Both the position numbers and the translations under genes were made by a program. A DNA stretch of 64,000 bases from Aphanothece saxicola GSE-SYN-MK-01-06B (GTDB taxonomy: Bacteria > Cyanobacteriota > Cyanobacteriia > PCC-6307 > Cyanobiaceae): NCBI GenBank assembly GCA_019359745.1, contig JAHHGT010000002.1, positions 124,001 to 188,000 on the forward strand. Direction: 5' to 3'. The notes under the pieces were generated by a model, which was not told the origin of the DNA, made no database searches, and saw only the letters and a program-made list of their open reading frames with translations. Of the stretch, positions 30,966 through 38,317 are shown piece by piece; position 1 is the stretch's first letter; every line of letters starts with the position of its first letter.

Positions 30966-31042
30966 AGAACCTCAGATCCCAGGCCAGATCCTCCTTTTCC
31001 CAAGGGTTCTCGGCCAAGGCTCCTTGAGACAGGAGCGGACAG
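30966..31042. repeat. Putative integrase arm sites, left end
   Basis: Two short motifs recur at the other end of the element in the same order: AGAACCTCAGATCCC at 30966-30980 (right-end copy 42761-42776 has one extra A) and GAGACAGGAGCGGACAG at 31026-31042 (right-end copy 42792-42808 differs at one base). They lie between the core and the integrase gene, where arm-type binding sites are expected. Confidence 0.6.
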
Positions 31043-31109
31043 AATCGGACGGATTTAGTCCTTATGGGCTAGCTTTTTACCCAGGATTTACCAGGGGCGA
31101 AAAGCTGCG

Positions 31110-32363
31110 ATGGCCTGCCCTCCGTGGCAACACGATCTGAGCCGCGCTTTCAAGCGGCATCGGGCGGGCCGCAGCGGCTGGTATCTCCAGGTTCACGGCG
31201 ACCGCCTGCGGCTGGTGAGCAAGGAGTTTCCCCCCCGTCCTGGCGAGCAAGCCGCCGCCGGACCGAAGCAAAGGGCGCTCACCTTGTCCACTCCGCCAGG
31301 GCCCTCTACGGCCGCAACTGCCTTGGCCGAAGCCTGCGGGGTTTTCGATGCCGTCATGGCGGCCAGCTGGTCCTGGCCTCATCCGGATGCCACACCAGCG
31401 GCGGATGACCCTGGCCACTTAGAGCCCCGCCACCTCCGGCGCCTGACCCGTCAACTGCGCGAGCAGTTGGTGGGGGAACAGATGCAGTCCGGCACCTGGG
31501 AGCGGACCTGGCAGCCTTACCTCGACCGGATGGCCACCACGGCGGAGGAGCGCAACTGGGCCGACGGTGAGTCATTCCTGGCCGCCTTTCTGCGGGGCTG
31601 GCCGCCAAACAGCCGCAGCCGGCAGATGGCCTACGACCGTGCCCGCAGGCTGTGGAATAAAGCGGGCTGGAGCTGGCCGGAGGCGCTAGCGCCGCTTCGG
31701 GGGAACGGGAAAGCAACAGCAGCCCCGCAGGGGGTGCGGAGCTTCTCTAATGCCGAGATCGAGCAGCTCCGTACTGCGATCCACCAGAGCCGTCTGACGT
31801 CGGCTGATGGCGTGGCATGGGACTGCATGATCGTGTTCGGAATACGGCCGAAGGAGCTGCAGGCCATGGAGCTGCAGCAACGCGAAGGGTTGCTGGTTGC
31901 GGTCGTCAGCCGCAGCAAGCAGACCAGCAGGGGCAGCAGCGGCGCCCGGATCATCCCTGCAGTGCCCCCTGCCGGATGGCCAGCAGACTGCCATCGTCTG
32001 CTGGATCGGTGGAGAAGCCACGGGCTCCCGCCGGCCCTGCTGGGCGTTCGATCCCCTGGGCAGGCTCTGACTCAGCAACTGCGGCGCCTGCAACTTCCCG
32101 AGGAGCTGACCAGCTACGGCCTGCGCCATGCGTTCGCGCTGCGGCTGGGCCTCGACCTAGGCCTGCACGTCAGGGAAGCCGCCGAACTAATGGGTCACTC
32201 CCCGGCGGTCCATCTGGCCACCTATGGCAGGCGTCTGGATGGACCAGGGCTGCTGGCGAAAGTGGAAGGTCTACTTTCTTCTCGCGGCAATCAAGCTGCT
32301 CAAGCGGGGACGTCAGACAGTCGAGGGGCGGCCCTGCCCAGGCGAGAAATGAACCTTGCGTAA
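31110..32363 (+). CDS. int: Tyrosine recombinase (element integrase)
   Basis: Integrates and excises the element at tRNA-Val. 417 residues: a long N-terminal DNA-binding region and a C-terminal catalytic domain with Arg I about R246 (IVFGIRPKEL), the lysine in RSKQTS, box II YGLRHAFALR (Arg II about R339, with Tyr in place of the usual first His), His about H363 (ELMGHSP) and the nucleophile Tyr about Y372 (HLATYGRR). The ATG at 31110 is the first in frame. It reads away from the tRNA, the usual arrangement. The family is the phage-type integrase; cyanobacterial islands often use such divergent forms. Confidence 0.9.
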   Translation: MACPPWQHDLSRAFKRHRAGRSGWYLQVHGDRLRLVSKEFPPRPGEQAAAGPKQRALTLSTPPGPSTAATALAEACGVFDAVMAASWSWPHPDATPAADDPGHLEPRHLRRLTRQLREQLVGEQMQSGTWERTWQPYLDRMATTAEERNWADGESFLAAFLRGWPPNSRSRQMAYDRARRLWNKAGWSWPEALAPLRGNGKATAAPQGVRSFSNAEIEQLRTAIHQSRLTSADGVAWDCMIVFGIRPKELQAMELQQREGLLVAVVSRSKQTSRGSSGARIIPAVPPAGWPADCHRLLDRWRSHGLPPALLGVRSPGQALTQQLRRLQLPEELTSYGLRHAFALRLGLDLGLHVREAAELMGHSPAVHLATYGRRLDGPGLLAKVEGLLSSRGNQAAQAGTSDSRGAALPRREMNLA

Positions 32364-32381
32364 ATCTCTGGCTTTATCTCG

Positions 32382-32918
32382 ATGGATCAATTCTTTGAAG
32401 CAGCAATCGCCCTCGCGAGAAGAAAGGGCTATCTGAGATCGAGCATTGATGTGGATAGTGGCAGATCAAGGATCACAGACCAGTCATTTGTTCTCTCCGA
32501 TCAGCATGGGAATGTGATTGCGCGGCTTTCCCTCGATGCCGTCGAGAAAATGGCAGAGGAGCTCAGCGAAAAGGCGGAGCAGAAAGATGCCCTTGAGAAG
32601 AATCAAGAAGTATGGAGAGAGCAGCGCATAGAACGCCAGGAGTTTGAGCGGTTTCGACAGACCGTAAAGGCTGACATGGGCGCTCCAGCTCTTGCCTCCA
32701 GCGGGCTAAGCGGCTGCGCTGCAATTGTGCTATTACCCATAAGCCTTGTGCTGCTATTGCTATATCCACTGATCGGCATCATTGTGCTGGTGTTCTTTTT
32801 CATCTTCTTCATCTCAGGACAGATGAATTACCATAGAAACCGCAATCGCATTGACGCCGCCAATTCCGTAGCATCGAGAGAATGGCGCGAACGGAAGGGT
32901 GGACCGCCTCCCAGATAA
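32382..32918 (+). CDS. Coiled-coil protein with C-terminal membrane hairpin
   Basis: 178 residues, no recognised family. Residues 1-50 are a soluble start, about 50-105 is a charged helix (EKMAEELSEKAEQKDALEKN...ERQEFERFRQ) likely to be coiled coil, about 115-145 is a strongly hydrophobic double stretch rich in Ile, Leu and Phe, and the tail is basic. It starts 18 bases after the integrase stop. Base composition is clearly AT-richer than the flanking chromosome, a sign of foreign origin. Confidence 0.65.
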   Translation: MDQFFEAAIALARRKGYLRSSIDVDSGRSRITDQSFVLSDQHGNVIARLSLDAVEKMAEELSEKAEQKDALEKNQEVWREQRIERQEFERFRQTVKADMGAPALASSGLSGCAAIVLLPISLVLLLLYPLIGIIVLVFFFIFFISGQMNYHRNRNRIDAANSVASREWRERKGGPPPR

Positions 32919-32938
32919 AACTCAGAGGCAGGCCATGG

Positions 32939-33592
32939 TCATTTGTGACTAGAAAGCTCCGCGTCATGAGCCATCTTTGCCAAGCGGCCTACAACAGACC
33001 GCGAAAGATTCAGCTCCGCCGCAATCTCTCGCACCGTGGCCCCCTGCGCCACCCGTTCATGCACAAGCCGGTGCTGGCCGTCGCTGTAGCTGGGCCGCCG
33101 GCCGCCCAGGTCGCCACCCGTCACCTTTCGATGGCGGATCGATTCGGCCAGCCGTTCGGCGGATAGGTCGCGCTCGAACTGGGCGATGGCGCCCAACATG
33201 CCGAACATCAGGCGGCCGGTGGGGGTGCTGGTGTCGATGCCTTGGGTCAGTACCTTCAGGGCGATGCCGCGTTCTTCCAGGTCGGCGGCGATCTCCAGCA
33301 GCTCCCGCAGGCTGCGGGCCAGCCGATCGAGGCGCACGATCGTCAGAGTGTCACCCGGTTGCAGGGCGGCCAGTGCGGCGGCCAGTTGCGGGCGGTGGGT
33401 CTTCCTGCTGCTGATCGTCTCGGTGAACACTTGGGAGCAGCCGGCGTCCCGCAGAGCTGCTCCCTGCACCTCAGGGTGCTGATCTGCTGTGCTCACTCGC
33501 CCGTAGCCGATCTGTTGCGGCAGGCGGGGGGCTTTGGGTTTGCTGCGGCGCAGGCGGGAGGGCGCAGCTTTCGAGCTGAGAATGGTTTGCAT
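32939..33592 (-). CDS. Serine recombinase, resolvase/invertase family
   Basis: About 217 residues. Catalytic domain with nucleophile Ser about S34 in IGYGRVSTADQ, the arginine-rich helix in TIVRLDRLARSLREL, MLGAIAQFERDLSAERLAESI, and a C-terminal Hin-type helix-turn-helix (VAQGATVREIAAELNLSRSVVGRL). About 30 extra basic residues precede the catalytic domain. It could resolve multimers of an excised circular form, or act as an invertase; no inverted site was found. Start MQTILSSK at 33592 is preferred to the ATG 18 codons upstream. Confidence 0.88.
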   Translation of the reverse strand: MQTILSSKAAPSRLRRSKPKAPRLPQQIGYGRVSTADQHPEVQGAALRDAGCSQVFTETISSRKTHRPQLAAALAALQPGDTLTIVRLDRLARSLRELLEIAADLEERGIALKVLTQGIDTSTPTGRLMFGMLGAIAQFERDLSAERLAESIRHRKVTGGDLGGRRPSYSDGQHRLVHERVAQGATVREIAAELNLSRSVVGRLAKMAHDAELSSHK

Positions 33593-33759
33593 CGGTCGGT
33601 AGTGCGATCGGTCGCGGGTCGGGGTGTTCCACCACCGCCGGCCCAACCATTTCTAGTACAAGAATCGGGACAAGGGAAGCGGGACAGCTAAACCGTTGCG
33701 CTGCCGTCGCTGCCGGATCGTCCCTCAGCCGAACGGATACGGGACAGCTCAGAACCCCG

Positions 33760-34134
33760 TCAGCGGTCCCAGGAGTTCCCGTAGTCCCTTTGCCCATTCG
33801 CCCCCCATTGCGCACCAAAGTGGAGAAGGCGATCCAGGGCGTTGACGGCGGCGATCACCGCCATGGGCTGCTGATTCTTGAGGGCGATCTCAGCGGCCCG
33901 CTGGAGGCTGTCCACGGCGCTGGTCAACATGCTGGCCCGGTTGATCTGCCCGAACACGGCAGCGCGGGCGGCGTCGGCGTGCTGGAGCACCTTGTACGCC
34001 TGGGCCTCGGATAGCTGGTAGCGGTCCCTTACCTCTCTCATCAGATCCATGCGAGGGCGACCCTGTGCCATCTGCTGGAGCACCCAGTCGATGCGGCCGC
34101 GCATCTCGATGGCGGAGCAGGGACGGCCGGCCAT
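33760..34134 (-). CDS. Possible phage small-terminase-like DNA-binding protein
   Basis: 124 residues, all helical by appearance. An N-terminal helix-turn-helix-like part (RIDWVLQQMAQGRPRMDLMREVRDRYQLSEAQAYKVLQ, given here as a region not an identity claim) is followed by helices MLTSAVDSLQRAAEIALKN and MAVIAAVNALDRLLHF. This order resembles phage TerS, which recognises pac/cos sites, but no alignment could be run. Last gene of the compact minus-strand operon, starting two bases after the previous stop. Alternative: a generic HTH regulator. Confidence 0.5.
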   Translation of the reverse strand: MAGRPCSAIEMRGRIDWVLQQMAQGRPRMDLMREVRDRYQLSEAQAYKVLQHADAARAAVFGQINRASMLTSAVDSLQRAAEIALKNQQPMAVIAAVNALDRLLHFGAQWGANGQRDYGNSWDR

Positions 34135-34136
34135 GG

Positions 34137-34628
34137 TCAGACCTCTGCGCTGGCTTGCTGCGCCTCTCTGGCGCGCTTCGCCTCCAGGGAATAGGGGCTC
34201 ACGTATCCGGGGCGATAGGGGGTGTAATCCTGTGCCTCAATCCAGGCGGCCTCCTCCTCGGTGACCTCGGCCAGGGCGTCCTGATCGCGGAGCCACTGGC
34301 GAACATCGTCGGCGTAGGTCTCACCGTGGGCTACGGCATAAACGCGAAGTTGCCAGTGCTGAGCCCTGGGCCTATCGGCCAGCTCTAGGACATGCTCCCG
34401 CCGCCTGTGGTCCCGCCATGCTGGATTCGTCCACAGGCGCCAGCTTGCGCCGTACTTCTCATAACGGTCGAGAAGTTCCTTCTCGCGGGCGTTGCTGGTT
34501 TCAGCGCCCATGAAGTCAAGGATGCCGGATGAGGCCTTCTGCCCCTGCCTGATGCCGTGATGGCGGCAGTATTCGGCGAAGTGCTCGGCCTTGCGGTAGT
34601 CGGCGAACTTGGCGTCTTCTGGCTTCAC
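34137..34628 (-). CDS. Unrecognised element protein
   Basis: 163 residues, hydrophilic, many Trp, Arg and Glu (WRLWTNPAWRDHRRREHVLEL), no membrane segment, no recognised motif. GTG start at 34628; the bases before it, AGGCCTAACC, also precede the start of the upstream 54-residue gene. Middle gene of the compact operon, two bases before the terminase-like gene. Function unknown. Confidence 0.65.
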   Translation of the reverse strand: MKPEDAKFADYRKAEHFAEYCRHHGIRQGQKASSGILDFMGAETSNAREKELLDRYEKYGASWRLWTNPAWRDHRRREHVLELADRPRAQHWQLRVYAVAHGETYADDVRQWLRDQDALAEVTEEEAAWIEAQDYTPYRPGYVSPYSLEAKRAREAQQASAEV

Positions 34629-34639
34629 GGTGGTTAGGC

Positions 34640-34804
34640 CTACTGCTTCGCGCGCGGGGTCAGGATGTTGCCTTTGGCCTTATCGAGGATGGTTCCTTTG
34701 GCGCCATCAAGGATGCAGCCTTTGCCTTTGAACCGATCGAGGATGGTGCCTTTGGCGTTGCCAAGGATGCTGTCCTTGGCCTTGTCAGTGGCGGGAGCGG
34801 TCAT
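34640..34804 (-). CDS. 54-residue protein of AKGTILD repeats
   Basis: A short ORF of 54 codons with a strikingly regular sequence: KAKDSILG, NAKGTILD, RFKGKGCILD, GAKGTILD, KAKGNILT, i.e. five near-octads of the form (A/F)KG-x-ILD, with one Cys. The repeat is visible at DNA level as GATG.TGCCTTTGG-type units on the plus strand, which also create a meaningless plus-strand ORF. Intergenic distances of 4 and 11 bases to its neighbours support translation. Short hydrophobic-turn repeats like this can form beta-ladders or amphipathic sheets; function unknown. Confidence 0.6.
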   Translation of the reverse strand: MTAPATDKAKDSILGNAKGTILDRFKGKGCILDGAKGTILDKAKGNILTPRAKQ

Positions 34805-34808
34805 GGGG

Positions 34809-34937
34809 TTAGGCCTGTCTGTGAGGGCTCGAAGGGCGGGCGGGGGAACCCTTGACCGGCGGGGTGACCCTGACGGGCACGGTCTTAGTGGGCGGTGGCG
34901 GCGGCGGACGTAGAGGGGATCCGGGGCGGTTGCTCAC
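34809..34937 (-). CDS. 42-residue proline-rich peptide, coupled to TnpA-like gene
   Basis: GTG start inside GTGA overlapping the TGA of the TnpA-like gene, and a TAA stop four bases before the repeat-protein ATG. The product is basic and proline-rich (six consecutive Pro, then TVPVRVTPPVKG), probably disordered. The perfect fit between two neighbours is the main evidence that it is translated. A similar MAPVKVPPRTG stretch occurs in the 199-residue protein of the same operon. Confidence 0.45.
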   Translation of the reverse strand: MSNRPGSPLRPPPPPPTKTVPVRVTPPVKGSPARPSSPHRQA

Positions 34938-35311
34938 GGGATCTCCGGTGTCTCTCCTGCGGTGGTGAACGCGGTGTAGGTGGGACCCCAGAGCTGCTTC
35001 CCCAACGGGTGGAAGGGGAAGTCCTTTCGCAGCATCGAATCCACCGCTTTCTTCACGGCGTAAACGACACTTCCCACCGACCGGCTAGGCGGCATCTCGG
35101 CCAGCAGGTGGAGATGGTCGGCCTCGCCGTTGATCTCCAGTAGGTGGCAATCAAGCCTCTGTGCCTTGGCCTGGCAGGCCTCCAGCGCGCGCGCCAGCTC
35201 GGCACCGTGTAGGCCGTTGCTGTCGCCATTGAAGGGCAGCACCAGGCGGACGGTCAGGCGGGTAACGCTGTCAGGGCAGCGGCGGGGTTGTAGAGCTTGC
35301 ATGGCTGGCAT
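34934..35311 (-). CDS. IS200/REP-transposase-like HUH protein without catalytic Tyr
   Basis: 125 residues. LEINGEADHLHLLAEMPPSRSV carries the HUH histidine pair (split here: HLHLL) of Y1 transposases, followed by VGSVVYAVKKAVDSMLRKDF and LWGPTYTAFTTAG, which match the end of the TnpA catalytic fold. The chain ends at ETPEIP, just before the helix that bears the nucleophilic tyrosine in TnpA. It sits within an operon, with overlapping downstream gene, not flanked by IS ends. It may be a domesticated single-strand DNA-binding protein or a truncated transposase. Confidence 0.65.
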   Translation of the reverse strand: MPAMQALQPRRCPDSVTRLTVRLVLPFNGDSNGLHGAELARALEACQAKAQRLDCHLLEINGEADHLHLLAEMPPSRSVGSVVYAVKKAVDSMLRKDFPFHPLGKQLWGPTYTAFTTAGETPEIP

Positions 35312-35337
35312 GGGTCAGTGGTGAACGGAGCGAATCC

Positions 35338-35937
35338 CTAGCGGTAGGTGGTGCTGGCGCCTTCCTGATAGAGGCCGTTGGCCGAGTAGCGACCGGTACG
35401 GGGGGGAACCTTGACCGGTGCCATGGGTTTGCCTTGATAGGCGGCGATCTCATCAAGCATCCGCTGCTTAGCCGCCTCCTGACGGGCGATCTGAGCTTCC
35501 CGCTGATAGTTGGGGGCCGTTGGCCGGTAGCCGGCGTCCTTCTGCAAGAACGCGAGCACGCCGCGATAGCGGGGATCATTCAGTGCGGCGGCCTCCAGCG
35601 CCATCCCCACGGTGCCGTTGCGGAACTCAGCCTGAAACGGGTTGCGAAGTTGGCCCATCTGTCTGTCCCGCTGGAGCCATGCTTTCGGCACCATGGGCAG
35701 CTCGGCGTAGAGGAGATCCAGCTCCCTGGCCCTGGCCTCGGTGGCCATGTCGTAAACCAGGCTCTCCCCGAAGTCGGCATTTAGGGAGTCGATCGCAAAC
35801 TTCCGGGCGTCACCCTCGGTAGGCGAAGGGATGAGGGGGAAGGCCTCGATCGCCGGGATCTCAGGTTCTTCGGTCGGCCCGCCATGCTGGACCGTGACAG
35901 AGATTGGCTCCTGGGCTGGTGCGGATTGTTCAGGCAT
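35338..35937 (-). CDS. Unrecognised element protein, 199 residues
   Basis: Acidic, Pro-rich N-terminus (PEQSAPAQEPISVTVQHGG), a central helical part (FAIDSLNADFGESLVYDMATEARARELDLLYAEL), and a C-terminal basic segment with QREAQIARQEAAKQRMLDEI and APVKVPPRTGRYSANGLY. No membrane segment or family recognised; the shape would suit a phage scaffold or portal-associated protein, but that is a guess. It overlaps the end of the preceding small ORF by eight bases and precedes the TnpA-like gene by 26. Confidence 0.6.
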   Translation of the reverse strand: MPEQSAPAQEPISVTVQHGGPTEEPEIPAIEAFPLIPSPTEGDARKFAIDSLNADFGESLVYDMATEARARELDLLYAELPMVPKAWLQRDRQMGQLRNPFQAEFRNGTVGMALEAAALNDPRYRGVLAFLQKDAGYRPTAPNYQREAQIARQEAAKQRMLDEIAAYQGKPMAPVKVPPRTGRYSANGLYQEGASTTYR

Positions 35938-36148
35938 GGTGGATAGTGACAGGAAGGACGGCGGCGGGATAACGGTCTTTCAGAAACCTGCGGAACTGGG
36001 CCGAAGTGCGCGGATCATCCTCCGGCCTGGGCCGATCTTCAGGGGGACTCGGCACCCTTGGGCAATCGTCGTCGGTGTAAACCACTGGCGTAGACTCCAG
36101 GGATCTCTTTATTCTTGCACAGGTGATTTTAGCCCCCGTCCGTACCAT
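35930..36148 (-). CDS. Small possible first gene of the compact operon
   Basis: 72 codons, with acidic and Pro-rich middle (TDDDCPRVPSPPEDRPRPEDDPRTSAQ) and FRRFLKDRYPAAVLPV. The stop overlaps the next ATG by eight bases, which suggests coupling. The ATG at 36148 touches the start of a divergent gene, so a GTG about 20 codons further in may be the real start. No homology recognised. Confidence 0.4.
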   Translation of the reverse strand: MVRTGAKITCARIKRSLESTPVVYTDDDCPRVPSPPEDRPRPEDDPRTSAQFRRFLKDRYPAAVLPVTIHHA

Positions 36149-36737
36149 GGCGACGGTAGAAGTTCAGGCGGCGCCGGTAAGGCTCGCGCTGCGGCTGGCG
36201 CCTAAGACTTTCGGTAAAGCAGTCCCGCGCGATCTGCAGATCGAGCCGCACGGCGAAGGGGTCCGGCTGTTTGCCACGGATGGTGTGACGGCGGTGATCA
36301 TCGAAACTGACGGCCATTGCAGCCAGCGGGTTGCCATCCCGACTCAGGCGCTATCGAAGGTGCTGGAGCGTCATAACGATGCTGAGCTGCTGGCAGTGGC
36401 ACCGACGCCGGACGGCGGGGACTGGGCCTGGAGGATCAAGACCTACAGCGACACGTTTACGGCAGTGGCAGAGATGCCGCGAGGGGAACCGCTGCATCCG
36501 AGTGGCGTGGAACGGGTGCTGGAGATTGCAGAGACTCAGGAGCGCAGTGAGGGGGGGACGTGGAGCGTCCTGGCGCTGACTTCGCTGGCGAAGCTGCTGG
36601 CGGAAAAGAACGGGGCGAAGCTCGACCGGGTGAGCCTCACAACGGTGGGAACGACAGGGCCGCTGGTGGTCACCTTCGCCTGCGAGGGCTTCACCGGGAC
36701 GCTGCTGATCATGCGCTGCGGGGAGAAGGCGAAGTGA
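36147..36737 (+). CDS. Unknown protein with sliding-clamp-like features
   Basis: 196 residues from MATVEVQAAPVRL. The stretch GEGVRLFATDGVTAVIIETDG followed by VAIPTQALSKVLE, and near the end TTGPLVVTFACEGFTGTLLIM (quoted as regions), are reminiscent of the first and last strands of DnaN beta-clamp domains. At 196 residues it would hold at most one and a half clamp domains. This is weak pattern similarity, not an alignment. First gene of the plus-strand block; its stop overlaps the next start (TGATG). An alternative ATG lies at 36123. Confidence 0.5.
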   Translation: MATVEVQAAPVRLALRLAPKTFGKAVPRDLQIEPHGEGVRLFATDGVTAVIIETDGHCSQRVAIPTQALSKVLERHNDAELLAVAPTPDGGDWAWRIKTYSDTFTAVAEMPRGEPLHPSGVERVLEIAETQERSEGGTWSVLALTSLAKLLAEKNGAKLDRVSLTTVGTTGPLVVTFACEGFTGTLLIMRCGEKAK

Positions 36738-36967
36738 TGGCCTCGACCGTGACGCTCCAGGTCTGGTGGAAGGGGCCAGGGCGGATGCTGCCCCGGTTTG
36801 CCATGGACGGGAAGCGGGTCAGCCTGCCGGCGCTGGCGAAGATGTACGGCCTGCCGGAATACGCCCTGCTGGCGCGGATCTCGCGGGGGTTGCACCTCAT
36901 GCAGTGGCTGCTCCCGGCGGTCGAACTGAGCAGGGTGACGAAACAGGAAGGCCGGCGGGTGGCCTAG
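36737..36967 (+). CDS. Small helix-turn-helix-like protein
   Basis: 76 residues starting within TGATG of the previous gene, a coupling that decides the start. The middle, RVSLPALAKMYGLPEYALLARIS, has the spacing of a helix-turn-helix (LPALAKMYGLPEYALLARI), with strands before and a basic tail. Could be a small DNA-binding regulator or a clamp partner. No family recognised. Confidence 0.5.
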   Translation: MASTVTLQVWWKGPGRMLPRFAMDGKRVSLPALAKMYGLPEYALLARISRGLHLMQWLLPAVELSRVTKQEGRRVA

Positions 36968-37009
36968 GCGCGGTCAGCCAGAGGGGCCGGTCTGGTGACA
37001 TGCAGGCCA

Positions 37010-37657
37010 ATGTTTGATAGTTTGAAGGAGTGGGGAAAACTGGGCTCCTCACCGCAAGCAAATTTTCTACTTATGCCACAGCTCTCTACTGCTCAAATTA
37101 GTATCATGAGTGCTGCTGGAGTCGCGATAACTGCAATGGTTGCAATTCCTGTCATTAATGCTAATCAGCAAATCCGTGTTCAGAAAGAAACCCAAGCTTT
37201 GATAGCCGCTCAAAAGCGGGAGGCCGAGGCGGAGCAAGCTTTACAAGAAAGAAAAGTTCAAGAAAGCTATGGTTGCGCCTCCGATGCAGCTGTGAGCGTA
37301 GTGAAAGCCTTTCTTCTTCAGAAGACAGAAGCTTCGGGCTTTATCACCGAGGGGAATAAGAGTGAAATCTATGCTGCGCTGAATATGAATACCATGATTC
37401 CCACTGCTGCCGAGGACACTTCTATTCACGAGTGGCAGTGCTCTGCTAATCTCCATGTGGCAGGCAAGACGTATAAAATTGAATACACAACCCAGAAAGA
37501 TCCTCTTGGCAGTGATAATGTGGTGGTGGGCATGAGCAGGGAATACTGGGCTCCTGTTGATACATTCACTGAGAATGGTATCCAGCGAGTCAAGCCAGAG
37601 ATGGCTCAGGCAATCTTCAATGTTGCGGCGGACATCTGGGGCAAGTCTGGTCAGTAG
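37010..37657 (+). CDS. Membrane-anchored coiled-coil protein
   Basis: About 215 residues. A hydrophobic segment (ISIMSAAGVAITAMVAIPVI, near 30-50) is followed by a charged coil (QQIRVQKETQALIAAQKREAEAEQALQERK) and a globular C-terminal domain with two Cys (YGCASDAAV and WQCSANLHV) and IEYTTQKDPLGSDNVVVGM. Markedly AT-richer than the chromosome, so probably foreign. ATG 37010 chosen; one at 36995 is also open. Function unknown. Confidence 0.6.
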   Translation: MFDSLKEWGKLGSSPQANFLLMPQLSTAQISIMSAAGVAITAMVAIPVINANQQIRVQKETQALIAAQKREAEAEQALQERKVQESYGCASDAAVSVVKAFLLQKTEASGFITEGNKSEIYAALNMNTMIPTAAEDTSIHEWQCSANLHVAGKTYKIEYTTQKDPLGSDNVVVGMSREYWAPVDTFTENGIQRVKPEMAQAIFNVAADIWGKSGQ

Positions 37658-37755
37658 CCACCCGTAACTCCCTTTTCCTGTCAATCATCATGGCCCCGAC
37701 TATTGCTTTGAGGATGAAAGGAGCAGTAGTATCACTTTGCTCTCCGGTCCACCAC

Positions 37756-38145
37756 ATGACTACAATCAAGGTCCTTGTCGGATCGGCACTCTGCGCCCTC
37801 GGCATGGCCGCAGGCTCGTTCCTGATTCCGCAGGCAGCATTTGCTCAGTGCGCAGCAGATGGCTGGTGTGTTGTAGATTCCCACGATGGCTTTATTAGCT
37901 ACATAAAGGTAGTGAGTCGCAGTGGTAAATATGTCACCGCCGAAGAAAGACTAGTTCGAAAGAACACCAACGGTACGACCGAGGAAATACTGCTGCACCG
38001 CACAATATCCGATTGCCAAAATAGTCGATACAAGACAATTGCTCGGCTCATGGCTGGGGAATGGGTAGGCGAATCTAACCAGACTTGGGAGGAAGTCCCA
38101 CCAAACACTGTTGGAGCGAAAGTACTCAACCTCGCTTGTCGATAG
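37756..38145 (+). CDS. Small secreted cysteine protein, copy 1
   Basis: About 129 residues from MTTIKVLVGS. Signal peptide with cleavage near PQAAFA/QC; the mature chain has QCAADGWCVVD, a central IKVVSRSGKYVTAEERLV, a Cys in TISDCQNSRYK and a final LNLACR. Four cysteines at matching places in the gene at 38318 suggest two disulfides and a common fold. No known family. AT-rich compared with flanks. Confidence 0.6.
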   Translation: MTTIKVLVGSALCALGMAAGSFLIPQAAFAQCAADGWCVVDSHDGFISYIKVVSRSGKYVTAEERLVRKNTNGTTEEILLHRTISDCQNSRYKTIARLMAGEWVGESNQTWEEVPPNTVGAKVLNLACR

Positions 38146-38317
38146 GGTCATCGGAGCTGACCGCGGACTGATTGAAGAAAGTCGAAACCTTGCTGCTTCG
38201 AACCCTAAAAGCTGAGAGAACCAAGGAAGCCCCTATCGTTGCAGTGACTGCCAGGAAGGATGACGCCCCTGCCACTGGGACGGATTGCCCTTACCCTTCA
38301 CGCGCATCTTTAGAGCA

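Noticed and set aside
34665-34913. Plus-strand ORF of MLPLALSRMVPLAP-type repeats
   Set aside because: It is the complementary-strand reading of the AKGTILD repeat gene, which has the better context.
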